A stretch of DNA of 64,000 nucleotides from Azospirillum sp. TSO22-1 (GTDB taxonomy: Bacteria; Pseudomonadota; Alphaproteobacteria; Azospirillales; Azospirillaceae): NCBI RefSeq assembly GCF_003116015.1, contig NZ_LGQZ01000141.1:28359-92358 (forward strand), given 5' to 3'. The notes under the pieces were generated by a model. It saw only the letters and a program-made list of their open reading frames with translations. It was not told the origin of the DNA and searched no databases. Positions 1 to 7,037 of the stretch are shown piece by piece (positions within the stretch are counted from its first letter, which is position 1; each line of letters opens with the position of its first letter). The translations under genes were made by a program, and so were the position numbers.

Positions 1-2
1 TG

Positions 3-158
3 CGCGCGGCCTGCGGCCGGCGCCTGCCGGCGATCATCATCACGGCGAACCGCACCGCCGAGCTGGCGGCGGAGGCGCAGGCGCAGGGCTGCATGCTGCT
101 CAACAAGCCGGTCCGCCCGGCGCAGCTGCGCGCGCTGATGAGCGGGCTGATCGGGTAA
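3..158 (+). CDS. C-terminal end of a receiver-domain protein (partial)
   Basis: The gene enters from the left edge and stops at a TAA at 156-158. The 51 visible codons read like the last third of a CheY-like receiver: a hydrophobic strand (PAIIITAN), a helix (AELAAEAQAQG), then MLLNKPVRP, where the Lys-Pro is the conserved receiver lysine, and a final helix. Such C-termini are common in hybrid histidine kinases near PQQ alcohol-dehydrogenase loci (ErcS/NahK type), so it may regulate the neighbouring genes. That link is inference, because the kinase part lies outside the window. Confidence 0.7.
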   Translation, partial: RAACGRRLPAIIITANRTAELAAEAQAQGCMLLNKPVRPAQLRALMSGLIG

Positions 159-228
159 AAGCCCCTCCCTCGCCTCGGGTATGCACAGAGGTCGCGAACT
201 AGTAAGTCATTGAAAAATATTTATTTCT

Positions 229-315
229 CCGTCATCCCCACGAAAGTGGGGATCCATAACTCCCAAAGCGAGAGGCTGTGGAACGTATGGATCCCCGCCT
301 TCGCGGGGATGACGG
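229..315. repeat. 87-bp palindromic intergenic element
   Basis: The ends are inverted copies: CCGTCATCCCC at 229-239 and GGGGATGACGG at 305-315. A second inner pair is GGGGATCCATA near 248-258 and TATGGATCCCC near 287-297. Each end can also form its own small hairpin (CCCCACGAAAGTGGGG and CCCCGCCTTCGCGGGG). This GTCATCCCCGCGAAGGCGGGGATCCA-type unit resembles short dispersed repeats known in many proteobacteria. It lies between the receiver gene and the minus-strand ABC operon and may act as a bidirectional hairpin. Confidence 0.75.
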
Positions 316-389
316 TTAAGTTTTTGAATTTGGGGACGCGGAGCGCCGCAACATGTGCGTATGCGGTGGACCGGAGGCGAAGGAGGGCT

Positions 390-1181
390 TCAGGCCCCCG
401 CCTTGGCCGTCATCCCCCGCGCTGGCGAATAGCGCAGGATCGCCCCCGCCAGGAACAGCGCCGTGGCTCCCAACACCGCCGCCAGCGCCTCGCCCGACAC
501 CTGCCCGTACAGGGCGAAGCGCACCAGTTCCACCCCGTGCGTAAAGGGGTTCAGCCGGCACAGCAGGTACAGCGCCTCGCCGGCCTCCTGCATGCGGTAC
601 AGCGGGTACAGCGCCGATGACAGGAAGAAGAGCGGGAACACCACGAAGTTCATCACCCCGGCGAAGTTCTCCAACTGCCGGATGGTCGAGGCCAGCAGCA
701 TCCCCAGCGCGCCCAGCATCAGCCCGTTCAGCACCAGCGCCGGCAGCACGGTCAGAGGCGCCCAGGCCGGCAGCTCGACGCCGTACAGTGTGACCACCAG
801 CAGGAACGCGTACACCTGGAGGATCGACACCACCACCCCAGCCAGCAGCCGGGCGAACAGCAGGAAGCCGCGCGGCAGCGGGCTGGTCAGCAGCACGCGC
901 ATGCTGCCCATCTCGCGGTCGTAGACCATGGAGAGCGAGCCCTGCATGCCGTTGAACAGCTGCACCATGCCGATCAGCCCCGGCACGATGTAGACCTCGT
1001 AGGGGATATAGGTCGCATAGGGCGGGACGATGGCGATGCCGAGCGCGGCGCGGAACCCCGCAGCGAAGACGAACAGCCAGATCAGCGGCCGCACCAGCGC
1101 GCCCAGGAAGCGCTCGCGCTGGTGCACGAAGCGCAGCACCTCGCGCACCACGACGCCGTTCAGCGCGATCCACCAGCTCAT
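390..1181 (-). CDS. ABC-2 type permease of a PQQ-associated (PedC/lut-type) ABC system
   Basis: Membrane component of an ABC transporter, 263 residues with about six hydrophobic segments and the ABC-2 fold. It begins with MSWWIALNGVVVREVLRF, and the central segment carries the YEVYIVPGLIGMVQLFNG stretch typical of ABC-2 permeases. The ATG at 1181 overlaps the stop of the ATPase gene (ATGA), so the two are translationally coupled. In-frame sequence upstream is arginine-rich and is a shadow of the ATPase gene, so this start was chosen. It is the last gene of a four-gene operon with a binding protein, a beta-propeller protein and an ATPase, an arrangement found beside PQQ alcohol dehydrogenases and in lanthanide-uptake (lut) clusters. 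The substrate is not proven by sequence. Confidence 0.85.
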   Translation of the reverse strand: MSWWIALNGVVVREVLRFVHQRERFLGALVRPLIWLFVFAAGFRAALGIAIVPPYATYIPYEVYIVPGLIGMVQLFNGMQGSLSMVYDREMGSMRVLLTSPLPRGFLLFARLLAGVVVSILQVYAFLLVVTLYGVELPAWAPLTVLPALVLNGLMLGALGMLLASTIRQLENFAGVMNFVVFPLFFLSSALYPLYRMQEAGEALYLLCRLNPFTHGVELVRFALYGQVSGEALAAVLGATALFLAGAILRYSPARGMTAKAGA

Positions 1182-1915
1182 GCCGCGGCCCCTCCGGTCA
1201 GGCGGTCGAAGGTCTCCGTGACGGTGGCGGCGCCGGTCGCGCGGTTGACCTCGGCCACCGGCCCGGCCGCCCGCACCGTGCCGCGGTGGAGCACCACGAC
1301 GCGGTCGGTCCCGGCGTCGATCTCCTCGATCAGGTGGGTGGCCCACAGCACCGCGATGCCGTCCTGCGCGCACAGCGCGTGCACGTGCTCGATCAGTTTC
1401 CGCCGCGTCGGCAGGTCGAGGCCCACCGTCGGCTCGTCGAGCAGCAGCAGGGCCGGGCGGTGCAGCAGGGCGCGGGCGATCTCGGCGCGGCGGCGGTGGC
1501 CACCGTTCAGGGCGCGCACCTTCTCGTCGCGGCGCCCGAACAGGTCCAAGCGGGTCAGCTCCACCTCGATGCGGCGGTCGGCCTCGCGGCGGGGGATGCC
1601 GTGCAGCGCCGCGAAGTAGCGCAGGTTCTGCGCCACGCTGAGGTCGAGGTCGAGCGTCGGCTGCTGGAACACCACGCCCAGCCGCGCCAAGGCGGGCCCC
1701 GGCGTGCGGGCGAGGTCATGGCCGTGCACCCGGATCCGTCCGGCCTGCGGGCTCAGCAGCCCGGTGGCCAGGGCGAACAGCGTCGACTTCCCCGCCCCGT
1801 TGGGGCCGAGCAGCGCGGTGAACTGGCCCGGCGCCACGCCGAACGACACGCCGTCCAGCGCCTTACGCCCGGAGGCGTAGGTGTAGCCGAGGGAATCGAC
1901 CGACAGGGCGTCCAT
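1178..1915 (-). CDS. ABC transporter ATP-binding protein, PQQ-associated type
   Basis: ATPase of 245 residues that powers the ABC-2 permease encoded just downstream. Visible motifs are Walker A GPNGAGKST (residues 37-45), the Q-loop VVFQQPTLD (about 81-89), a signature region reading LNGGH rather than LSGGQ (about 136-140), Walker B LLLLDEP and the H-loop ATH. The altered signature may be a subfamily trait. The gene starts 3 nt after the beta-propeller stop and overlaps the permease start by 4 nt, so all are one transcript. TIGRFAM-type families tie this ATPase to PQQ-dependent alcohol oxidation, and lut clusters encode a close relative (LutE). Confidence 0.9.
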   Translation of the reverse strand: MDALSVDSLGYTYASGRKALDGVSFGVAPGQFTALLGPNGAGKSTLFALATGLLSPQAGRIRVHGHDLARTPGPALARLGVVFQQPTLDLDLSVAQNLRYFAALHGIPRREADRRIEVELTRLDLFGRRDEKVRALNGGHRRRAEIARALLHRPALLLLDEPTVGLDLPTRRKLIEHVHALCAQDGIAVLWATHLIEEIDAGTDRVVVLHRGTVRAAGPVAEVNRATGAATVTETFDRLTGGAAA

Positions 1916-1918
1916 GCC

Positions 1919-2878
1919 TCAGCCCTTCACCGCCACGCCCCAGGGATAGCGGCCGACCTTGACCGTCTTGACGACCGACAGCTTCTCCACGTCGATCACC
2001 GACACGTCGCCGCTGACACCGTTGGTGGTGAACAGCGTCTTCTGGTCGGCGGACAGGTCCATCTGCCAGACGCGGCGGCCGACCAGCAGGTACTGCTTCA
2101 CCTCGTGGGTCTGCGCGTCGATCACCGCCACGTGGTTGGCCGGCCCCAGCGCCACGAAGGCGTACCGGCCGTCGTCGGTCAGGCGCACGCCGACCGGCTG
2201 GATCTTGTCCTGGGCGATGCCCTTCAGCTTGAAGCCGATGGTCTTCGTGACCTTGCGCGTCGCCGCGTCGATCACCGCGACGGTGCCGCCGATCTCCGAA
2301 CTCACCCACAGCTGGCGGCCGTCCTTGCTGAACGTTGCGTAGCGCGGGCGGGCGCCGACTTGGGTGTGGTCCACCGTGGCGCGCTTCTCGGTGTCGATCC
2401 AATGGACCATGTTGGTGGTCTCAGAGGTGTTGACCGCCCAGCGGCCGTCGGGGCTGACCGCCATGCCCTCCGGCTCGACGCCGACGTCCACCTGGTAGGT
2501 GACCCGCCGCGTCGGCACGTCCACCACGGTGACGACGTTGCTGTCCTCGTTGGCGATGAACAGCTGCCGGCCGTCGGGGTGCAGCGCGAACAGCTCCGGG
2601 TCGTGGCCGGAGGGCAGGTCGTGGACGACCTTCTTCGTCGCCAGATCGACCACCTGCACCGCGTCGTCGTCGCTGGCGCAGACGAAGAGCTGGCCACCAT
2701 CCTTCGAAAGTGTGATGCCGCGCGGCCGGCGGCCGACCTTGATGGTGTCGACCACCTCCAGCGAGCCGCCGTCGATGACGGAGACGGTGTTGTCCTTCTC
2801 GTTCGACACGTAGATGGTGCCGGCCGAAGCACCCGGCGCGAGGCCGAGCAGGAGAAGGGCGGGGAGCAGGCGTTTCAT
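1919..2878 (-). CDS. PQQ-catabolism-associated YVTN beta-propeller protein
   Basis: A 319-residue exported protein with a clear signal peptide (MKRLLPALLLLGLAPGASA) followed by about seven YVTN/NHL-like blades. Repeated phrases such as IYVSNEKDNTVSVIDG, LFVCASDDDAVQVVDL and LFIANEDSNVVTVVDV each end in a V-[IV]-D strand. The start at 2878 has a GAGGGA Shine-Dalgarno about 10 nt upstream; longer in-frame sequence lacks signal-peptide character. The family is found beside PQQ dehydrogenases and, as LutD, in lanthanide uptake clusters, where it is periplasmic. It lies 17 nt after the binding-protein gene and 3 nt before the ATPase gene. Its exact role is unknown; metal or cofactor binding is inference. 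Confidence 0.85.
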   Translation of the reverse strand: MKRLLPALLLLGLAPGASAGTIYVSNEKDNTVSVIDGGSLEVVDTIKVGRRPRGITLSKDGGQLFVCASDDDAVQVVDLATKKVVHDLPSGHDPELFALHPDGRQLFIANEDSNVVTVVDVPTRRVTYQVDVGVEPEGMAVSPDGRWAVNTSETTNMVHWIDTEKRATVDHTQVGARPRYATFSKDGRQLWVSSEIGGTVAVIDAATRKVTKTIGFKLKGIAQDKIQPVGVRLTDDGRYAFVALGPANHVAVIDAQTHEVKQYLLVGRRVWQMDLSADQKTLFTTNGVSGDVSVIDVEKLSVVKTVKVGRYPWGVAVKG

Positions 2879-2895
2879 CGTGGGAATTCCCTCGG

Positions 2896-4059
2896 TCAGT
2901 GCGGCTTGCAGCCGGTTTCGGGCTGGTCGAAGCCCAGCGTGTCCAGATCGGTCTTCGGGTGCAGGAAGCCGTCCTGCGGCGACACCGAGACCAGCGAGCG
3001 GTCGGCGGCCAGCAGCACCGGCTGACGCAGCTGCCCGTCCCACGGGCGCACGCTCATCGGCACGCCCTTGAACGCCGACATCGCGAATCCGGGGCTGCGG
3101 ATGTGCGTGGCCAGCGCCGCCGGGTCGGTGCTGCGGGTCTGCGCCGCCGCCTCGCCGACCAGCCGTACGGCGGTCCAGGCGTCGAGGTCGGCCGGAGTCA
3201 TCGGCCGGTGCGCCAGCGCCTTGAAGCGGTTCTGCAGCTGCGACGCGCCCCATTGCTCGTGCGTGCGGTGCCAGGAGGTCGGCACGAGGCCCTGCGTGCC
3301 GGCGACCGGGCGCGCCTCCCAGGTGCGGTAGGGCAGGTACTCGCCGAATTCGCCGATCTCGTCAGCGACCACCAGCACGTCGTGCGCCCGGGCCTGGGTG
3401 AACACCGGCACCTCGGCCTCGGCGGTGCGGTTGACGTCGCTCTCGGCGGTCCAGCGCTTCTCCTCGACGACGGTGGCGCCGAAGCGCTTGGCGGCGCGGC
3501 GGATCGCGGCGGCGTAGAGGGCGTCCTCCGGCCGGCGGCCGACGACCAGCAGCCACTTGCTCCAGCGCTTCTTCACGAGGTACTGCGCCAGCGCGTCGGC
3601 CAGCATGGCGCGGCTCGGCGCGACGTGCAGCAGGTTGGGCGCGCAGCCCTCGGCGCGCAGCGAATCGTCCGGCGCCCTGGCGTTCAGCAGCGTGACGCCG
3701 GCCGCCTGCGCCGGCTTGGTCAGGCGCGCCACCGCGGCGGCGGAAAGATTCAGCACCACGAAGCGGTCGCCCTTGGCCGCGAGGTCGCGGAACGCCGTCT
3801 CGACGTCACCGTCCGGCGCGACGGTGACGGCGTCCAACTCGAAGCGCTGCTTGAGGAATCGGCCGGTGGTGGCGTTGTCGGCGATGGCCAGCCTCGCCCC
3901 CATCAGCCCGGCGTCCGGCACCGGCTCGTCGGGGGTGGAGAGCGACGGCGGCGCTTCGACCTCCTGCGTCAGGTAGCCGATTCGCAGCTCCGCCTCCTGG
4001 GCGTGCGCCGCCGCAGGCAACAGGAGGGCGAGCAGGAGGGGGACGGCGGACGGGCGCAT
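2896..4059 (-). CDS. Periplasmic binding protein of the PQQ-associated ABC system (LutA-like)
   Basis: A 387-residue type-I periplasmic binding-like protein with a cleavable signal peptide (residues 1-20, ending AHAQ). It opens with the strand ELRIGYLTQEVEAPPSLSTPDEPVPDAGLMGARLA, which is typical of the PQQ-associated ABC substrate-binding family. It is the first gene of the minus-strand operon that continues with the propeller, ATPase and permease. Homologues in methylotrophs belong to the lut lanthanide-uptake cluster. That fits the lanthanide-type dehydrogenase encoded divergently here, but the ligand is inferred from neighbours. The start codon lies about 90 bp from the divergent MoxJ-like gene, so the two arms share a promoter region. 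Confidence 0.85.
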   Translation of the reverse strand: MRPSAVPLLLALLLPAAAHAQEAELRIGYLTQEVEAPPSLSTPDEPVPDAGLMGARLAIADNATTGRFLKQRFELDAVTVAPDGDVETAFRDLAAKGDRFVVLNLSAAAVARLTKPAQAAGVTLLNARAPDDSLRAEGCAPNLLHVAPSRAMLADALAQYLVKKRWSKWLLVVGRRPEDALYAAAIRRAAKRFGATVVEEKRWTAESDVNRTAEAEVPVFTQARAHDVLVVADEIGEFGEYLPYRTWEARPVAGTQGLVPTSWHRTHEQWGASQLQNRFKALAHRPMTPADLDAWTAVRLVGEAAAQTRSTDPAALATHIRSPGFAMSAFKGVPMSVRPWDGQLRQPVLLAADRSLVSVSPQDGFLHPKTDLDTLGFDQPETGCKPH

Positions 4060-4148
4060 GACCGCACTGTAACGACCCCGCCCCGGCTGGGGGCTATTGT
4101 ACCATCGTCCAATTATTGACCAGGGCAGCGATGGTTATCCTGGCGCGC

Positions 4149-5012
4149 ATGAAACTCGCCTCCCGCCGCCAGTTCCTCGCCACGCTCGGTGTCACGACGC
4201 TGGGCGCCGCCGCGCTCGCGGCCGGCCCCGCCCGCGCCCGCCCGCTGGACGAGGTGGTGCAGCGCAACCGGCTGCGCGTCGCCGTCTACCGCGACTTCCA
4301 CCCCTTCTCCTACCGCGAGGGCGGGGCGCTGAAGGGCATCGACGTCGACCTCGCCAACACCATCGCCGAGCGGCTCGGCGTCCGCCCGGACGTGTTCGAG
4401 CACACGGCGGGCGAGACGGTGTCCGACGACCTGCGCGTCGCCGTCTGGCGTGGCAGCCTGTTCGGCGGCGAGCCCGCCGACATCATGATGCACATCCCGC
4501 ACAGCAAGGATTTCGCGCTGCGCAACCCGGAGGCGGTGCTGTTCGCCCCCTACCAGCGCGAGCTGTTCGCGCTCGTCCGCGACCCGGAGCGCGTGCCCTT
4601 CGCCGATCCCGCCGACCTGCCGGAGGAGCCGGTCGGCGTCGAGATCGACAGCGTCCCCGACTTCTACCTGCTCGGCCTCGACGGCGGCCGTCTGCGCCGG
4701 CACGTGGTGCATTTCCCCGATCCCAGGGCGGCGGTCGAGGCGCTGGCGCGCGGCGAACTGGCCGCCGTCCTGGCACCGCGCAGCCAGATCGAGGCGGCGC
4801 TCGGCGAGCTGCGAGCGCGGTTCCCGGTCGCCGCGGTCCGCCTGCCCGGGCTGATGGCGTCGAGTTGGGACATCGGCATGGCGGCGCGCGAGAACGCCCG
4901 CGACCTCGCCTACGCCGCCGGCGACGTGGTCACGGCGATGGCGGAGGACGGCAGCCTGGAGGCGCTGTTCCGCCGCCACGGCGTGACCTACGCGCCGATT
5001 CCCGTGGATTGA
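4149..5012 (+). CDS. MoxJ-like quinoprotein-associated periplasmic protein
   Basis: A 287-residue solute-binding-fold (SBP family 3) protein. The chosen ATG at 4149 begins MKLASRRQFLATLG, a twin-arginine signal with SRRQF, then an alanine-rich core ending near ARARP. An ATG at 4116 would add 11 residues in front of the signal and is less likely. The body shows the family-3 pattern (LRVAVYRDFHPFSYRE, then GIDVDLANTIAERLGV). Proteins of this type (MoxJ/XoxJ group) accompany PQQ dehydrogenases and are thought to help activate the enzyme or its cytochrome partner rather than import a solute. It heads the plus-strand arm leading to the dehydrogenase. Confidence 0.85.
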   Translation: MKLASRRQFLATLGVTTLGAAALAAGPARARPLDEVVQRNRLRVAVYRDFHPFSYREGGALKGIDVDLANTIAERLGVRPDVFEHTAGETVSDDLRVAVWRGSLFGGEPADIMMHIPHSKDFALRNPEAVLFAPYQRELFALVRDPERVPFADPADLPEEPVGVEIDSVPDFYLLGLDGGRLRRHVVHFPDPRAAVEALARGELAAVLAPRSQIEAALGELRARFPVAAVRLPGLMASSWDIGMAARENARDLAYAAGDVVTAMAEDGSLEALFRRHGVTYAPIPVD

Positions 5013-5026
5013 GCGGAGGACGCGGC

Positions 5027-5800
5027 GTGCGGACGATCCTGGCTCTCCTGCTGGTCCTGGCCGTCGCGCCCGCGGCGGCGCAGGACGATCCGTTCGGCTC
5101 GCCGATGTGGGAGGTGCTGCGCGGCGAGTATTTCGGCACCGCGCCGGTGGTCTTCGACGGGCGTGTGGCCGTCACCGCGCCGGCCAGCGCCGAGAACGTC
5201 TTCGCCGTGCCGGTGGCGGTGGACGCCCGCGGCCTGGAGGGCGTGCGCGAGATCGTGCTCCTCGCCGATCTCAACCCGTTCCCGCTGGTGCTGCGCTTCC
5301 GTCCCGACGCGGCGGCGCCCTTCGTCGCCACCCGCATCAAGGTGCAGCAGGCCACCGCCGTGCGCGGCGCGGCGCTGACCGCGGATGGGGTGTGGCACGT
5401 CGGCGGAGCGCTGGTCGACGCGGCGGGCGGCGGCTGCGCCGCGCCGGCGCAGGCCTACGCGGAAAAGGACTGGGCCCAGCACGTCGGCGAGGTGCAGGCG
5501 CGCGCCTGGGCGCCCGGTCCGGCCGGCACGACGCGAGTCCGCCTGCGCATCCGGCACCCGCAGGACACCGGGCTGGTCGCCGGCATTCCCGCCTACTTCA
5601 TCGAGGAACTGGCGCTGACCGGCGACGACGGCCGCGTGCTCGGCCGGCTGCAGACCGGCGAGCCGGTGGCGGAGAACCCTGTCTTCACCCTGGAACTCCA
5701 CCCCGGCGCGACGCGCGCGGTGCGCCTGCGCGGCCGGGACAACCAGGCCGGCGAGATCGACGCGACCATTCCGTTGCCGTGGGTGGGGAGGGAAGGGTGA
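5027..5800 (+). CDS. Quinoprotein-associated SoxYZ-like carrier protein
   Basis: A 257-residue exported protein with a GTG start at 5027, chosen because a GGAGGA Shine-Dalgarno lies 6 nt upstream and a signal peptide follows (VRTILALLLVLAVAPAAAQ). The N-terminal half is SoxY-like and holds a Gly-rich cysteine motif, GGGCAAP (Cys137), matching the swinging-arm cysteine of SoxY. The C-terminal half is SoxZ-like (VRLRIRHPQDTGL). Fused SoxYZ proteins of this kind occur beside PQQ dehydrogenases in a proposed quinoprotein relay. It ends with TGATG, overlapping the metallo-hydrolase start, so the two are coupled. Confidence 0.85.
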   Translation: MRTILALLLVLAVAPAAAQDDPFGSPMWEVLRGEYFGTAPVVFDGRVAVTAPASAENVFAVPVAVDARGLEGVREIVLLADLNPFPLVLRFRPDAAAPFVATRIKVQQATAVRGAALTADGVWHVGGALVDAAGGGCAAPAQAYAEKDWAQHVGEVQARAWAPGPAGTTRVRLRIRHPQDTGLVAGIPAYFIEELALTGDDGRVLGRLQTGEPVAENPVFTLELHPGATRAVRLRGRDNQAGEIDATIPLPWVGREG

Positions 5801-6825
5801 TGCGACGCAAGGTATTGCCCCCACCCCTGACCCCTCCCCCGCTTCGCAGGGGAGGGGGAACAAGCGGCGGAGTTCCCTCCCCTGCGAAGCGGGGGAGGTT
5901 CAGGGTGGGGGCAAGCGTGCTCGCCGCCTTCCTTACCCTTTCCGCCTCCGCCGCCCCACTTACTTACACCCTCACGCCGATCCGCATCGCCGAGGACACC
6001 TACGTCTTCGAGGGCACGCGCGAGCATTTCACCCGCGCCAACGGCGGCAACATCCTGAACCCCGGCTTCATCGTCACCGGCGATGGCGTGCTGGTGTTCC
6101 AGACCGGCCCGTCGCGCAAGTTCGGCGAGGCGCTGCGGGCGGCGATCGCCACCGTCACCGCGCAACCGATCCGCAAGGTCTTCGTCAGCAACCTGCACCC
6201 CGACTACTGGCTGGGCAACCAGGCCTTCGCCGACGTGCCCATCGCCGCCCTGCCCGGCACCATCGAGGGCATCCGGCGCGAGGGCGAGGGCATCGCCGGG
6301 AACATGTACCGCCTGATCGGCGACTGGATGCGCGGCACCGAGCCGGTGCCCCCGACCGAGCCGGCCTACGGCTCCACCGTCGTCTACGGCCGCCACCGCC
6401 TGCGCCTGATCCCGCTGGAGGGCCACACCGACGCCGACCTCGCGGTGCTGGACGAGACCACCGGCGTGCTGTTCGCCGGCGGCGTGGTGTTCTGCGACCG
6501 CACGCCGACCACGCCGCACGCCGACGTCGCGAAATGGCTGGCCGAACTCGATGCGCTGGAGGCGCTGGAGGTGCGCACGCTGGTGCCGAACCACGGCCGC
6601 GTTCGCAACGACAAGGCCTGCATCGCCCAGACGCGCGACTGGCTCACCTGGCTCGACCGCACGCTGCGGGACTCGGTGGAAGCCGGGCTGGACATGACCG
6701 AGGCGCTGGAGCTGCCGATCCCCGAGCGCTTCGCCGGCCTGGGCGTGCTGCGCGAGGAATACCGGCGCTCGGTCGCCCATCTCTGGCCGAAGATCGAACA
6801 GGCGGCGCTGCCGCGCGTCAAGTGA
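5800..6825 (+). CDS. Quinoprotein relay metallo-beta-lactamase-fold hydrolase with an in-frame repeat insertion
   Basis: A 341-residue protein starting at the ATG that overlaps the previous stop. The region after residue 40 is a metallo-beta-lactamase fold of the SoxH-related group: GGNILNPGFIVTGDGVLVF, then SNLHPDYWLGN, EGHTDAD (His209) and PNHGR (His265). The usual HxHxDH signature is degenerate: it reads N-L-H133-P-D135-Y, so the first and last histidines are missing. Residues about 6-38 (rich in Pro, Gly and Arg) are encoded by a 96-bp palindromic element; without it the N-terminus would be a normal signal peptide. Its role beside the SoxYZ-like carrier and PQQ dehydrogenase is known only by association. 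Confidence 0.8.
   Translation: MRRKVLPPPLTPPPLRRGGGTSGGVPSPAKRGRFRVGASVLAAFLTLSASAAPLTYTLTPIRIAEDTYVFEGTREHFTRANGGNILNPGFIVTGDGVLVFQTGPSRKFGEALRAAIATVTAQPIRKVFVSNLHPDYWLGNQAFADVPIAALPGTIEGIRREGEGIAGNMYRLIGDWMRGTEPVPPTEPAYGSTVVYGRHRLRLIPLEGHTDADLAVLDETTGVLFAGGVVFCDRTPTTPHADVAKWLAELDALEALEVRTLVPNHGRVRNDKACIAQTRDWLTWLDRTLRDSVEAGLDMTEALELPIPERFAGLGVLREEYRRSVAHLWPKIEQAALPRVK
5817..5912. repeat. 96-bp palindromic element inside the coding sequence
   Basis: The left arm (5817 to about 5861) and right arm (about 5876 to 5912) are near-perfect inverted copies: GCCCCCACCCCTGACC at the left end, GGTTCAGGGTGGGGGC at the right end, and CCCGCTTCGCAGGGGAGGG near the centre. It is exactly 32 codons long, so it preserves the reading frame of the hydrolase. 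It is translated as PPPLTPPPLRRGGG followed by a Ser/Gly/Arg-rich stretch. It resembles the GC-rich palindromic repeats in intergenic sites of this window but is not the same sequence. Confidence 0.85.
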
Positions 6826-6838
6826 AGGAAACCGGACG

Positions 6839-6904
6839 ATGCCGCAAGTCGTCTCCTACTATCTGACAATTGCCGTGTCGGAGCCGCTGTCTAGACTACC
6901 CTAA
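6839..6904 (+). CDS. Possible 21-residue peptide ORF
   Basis: A short ORF (MPQVVSYYLTIAVSEPLSRLP) starts 13 nt after the hydrolase stop, with AAGGAA about 8 nt before its ATG. It lies between the relay genes and the PQQ dehydrogenase. It is not PqqA, as it lacks the Glu/Tyr pair in the PqqA pattern. It could be a leader peptide, a remnant of a lost gene, or chance. No family recognised. Confidence 0.25.
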   Translation: MPQVVSYYLTIAVSEPLSRLP

Positions 6905-7037
6905 CGTCGGAGCATAGGCGCTCCGCGTCCAAAGAAAACCAGTATCGCCTTTCTTTGAAACGCCGCCGGCACCGGCGTGCGGCGGCGACGGGAACGGTGT
7001 GCCTGCGCAACCTCTGCCCATGGGAGAAAACCGCATC

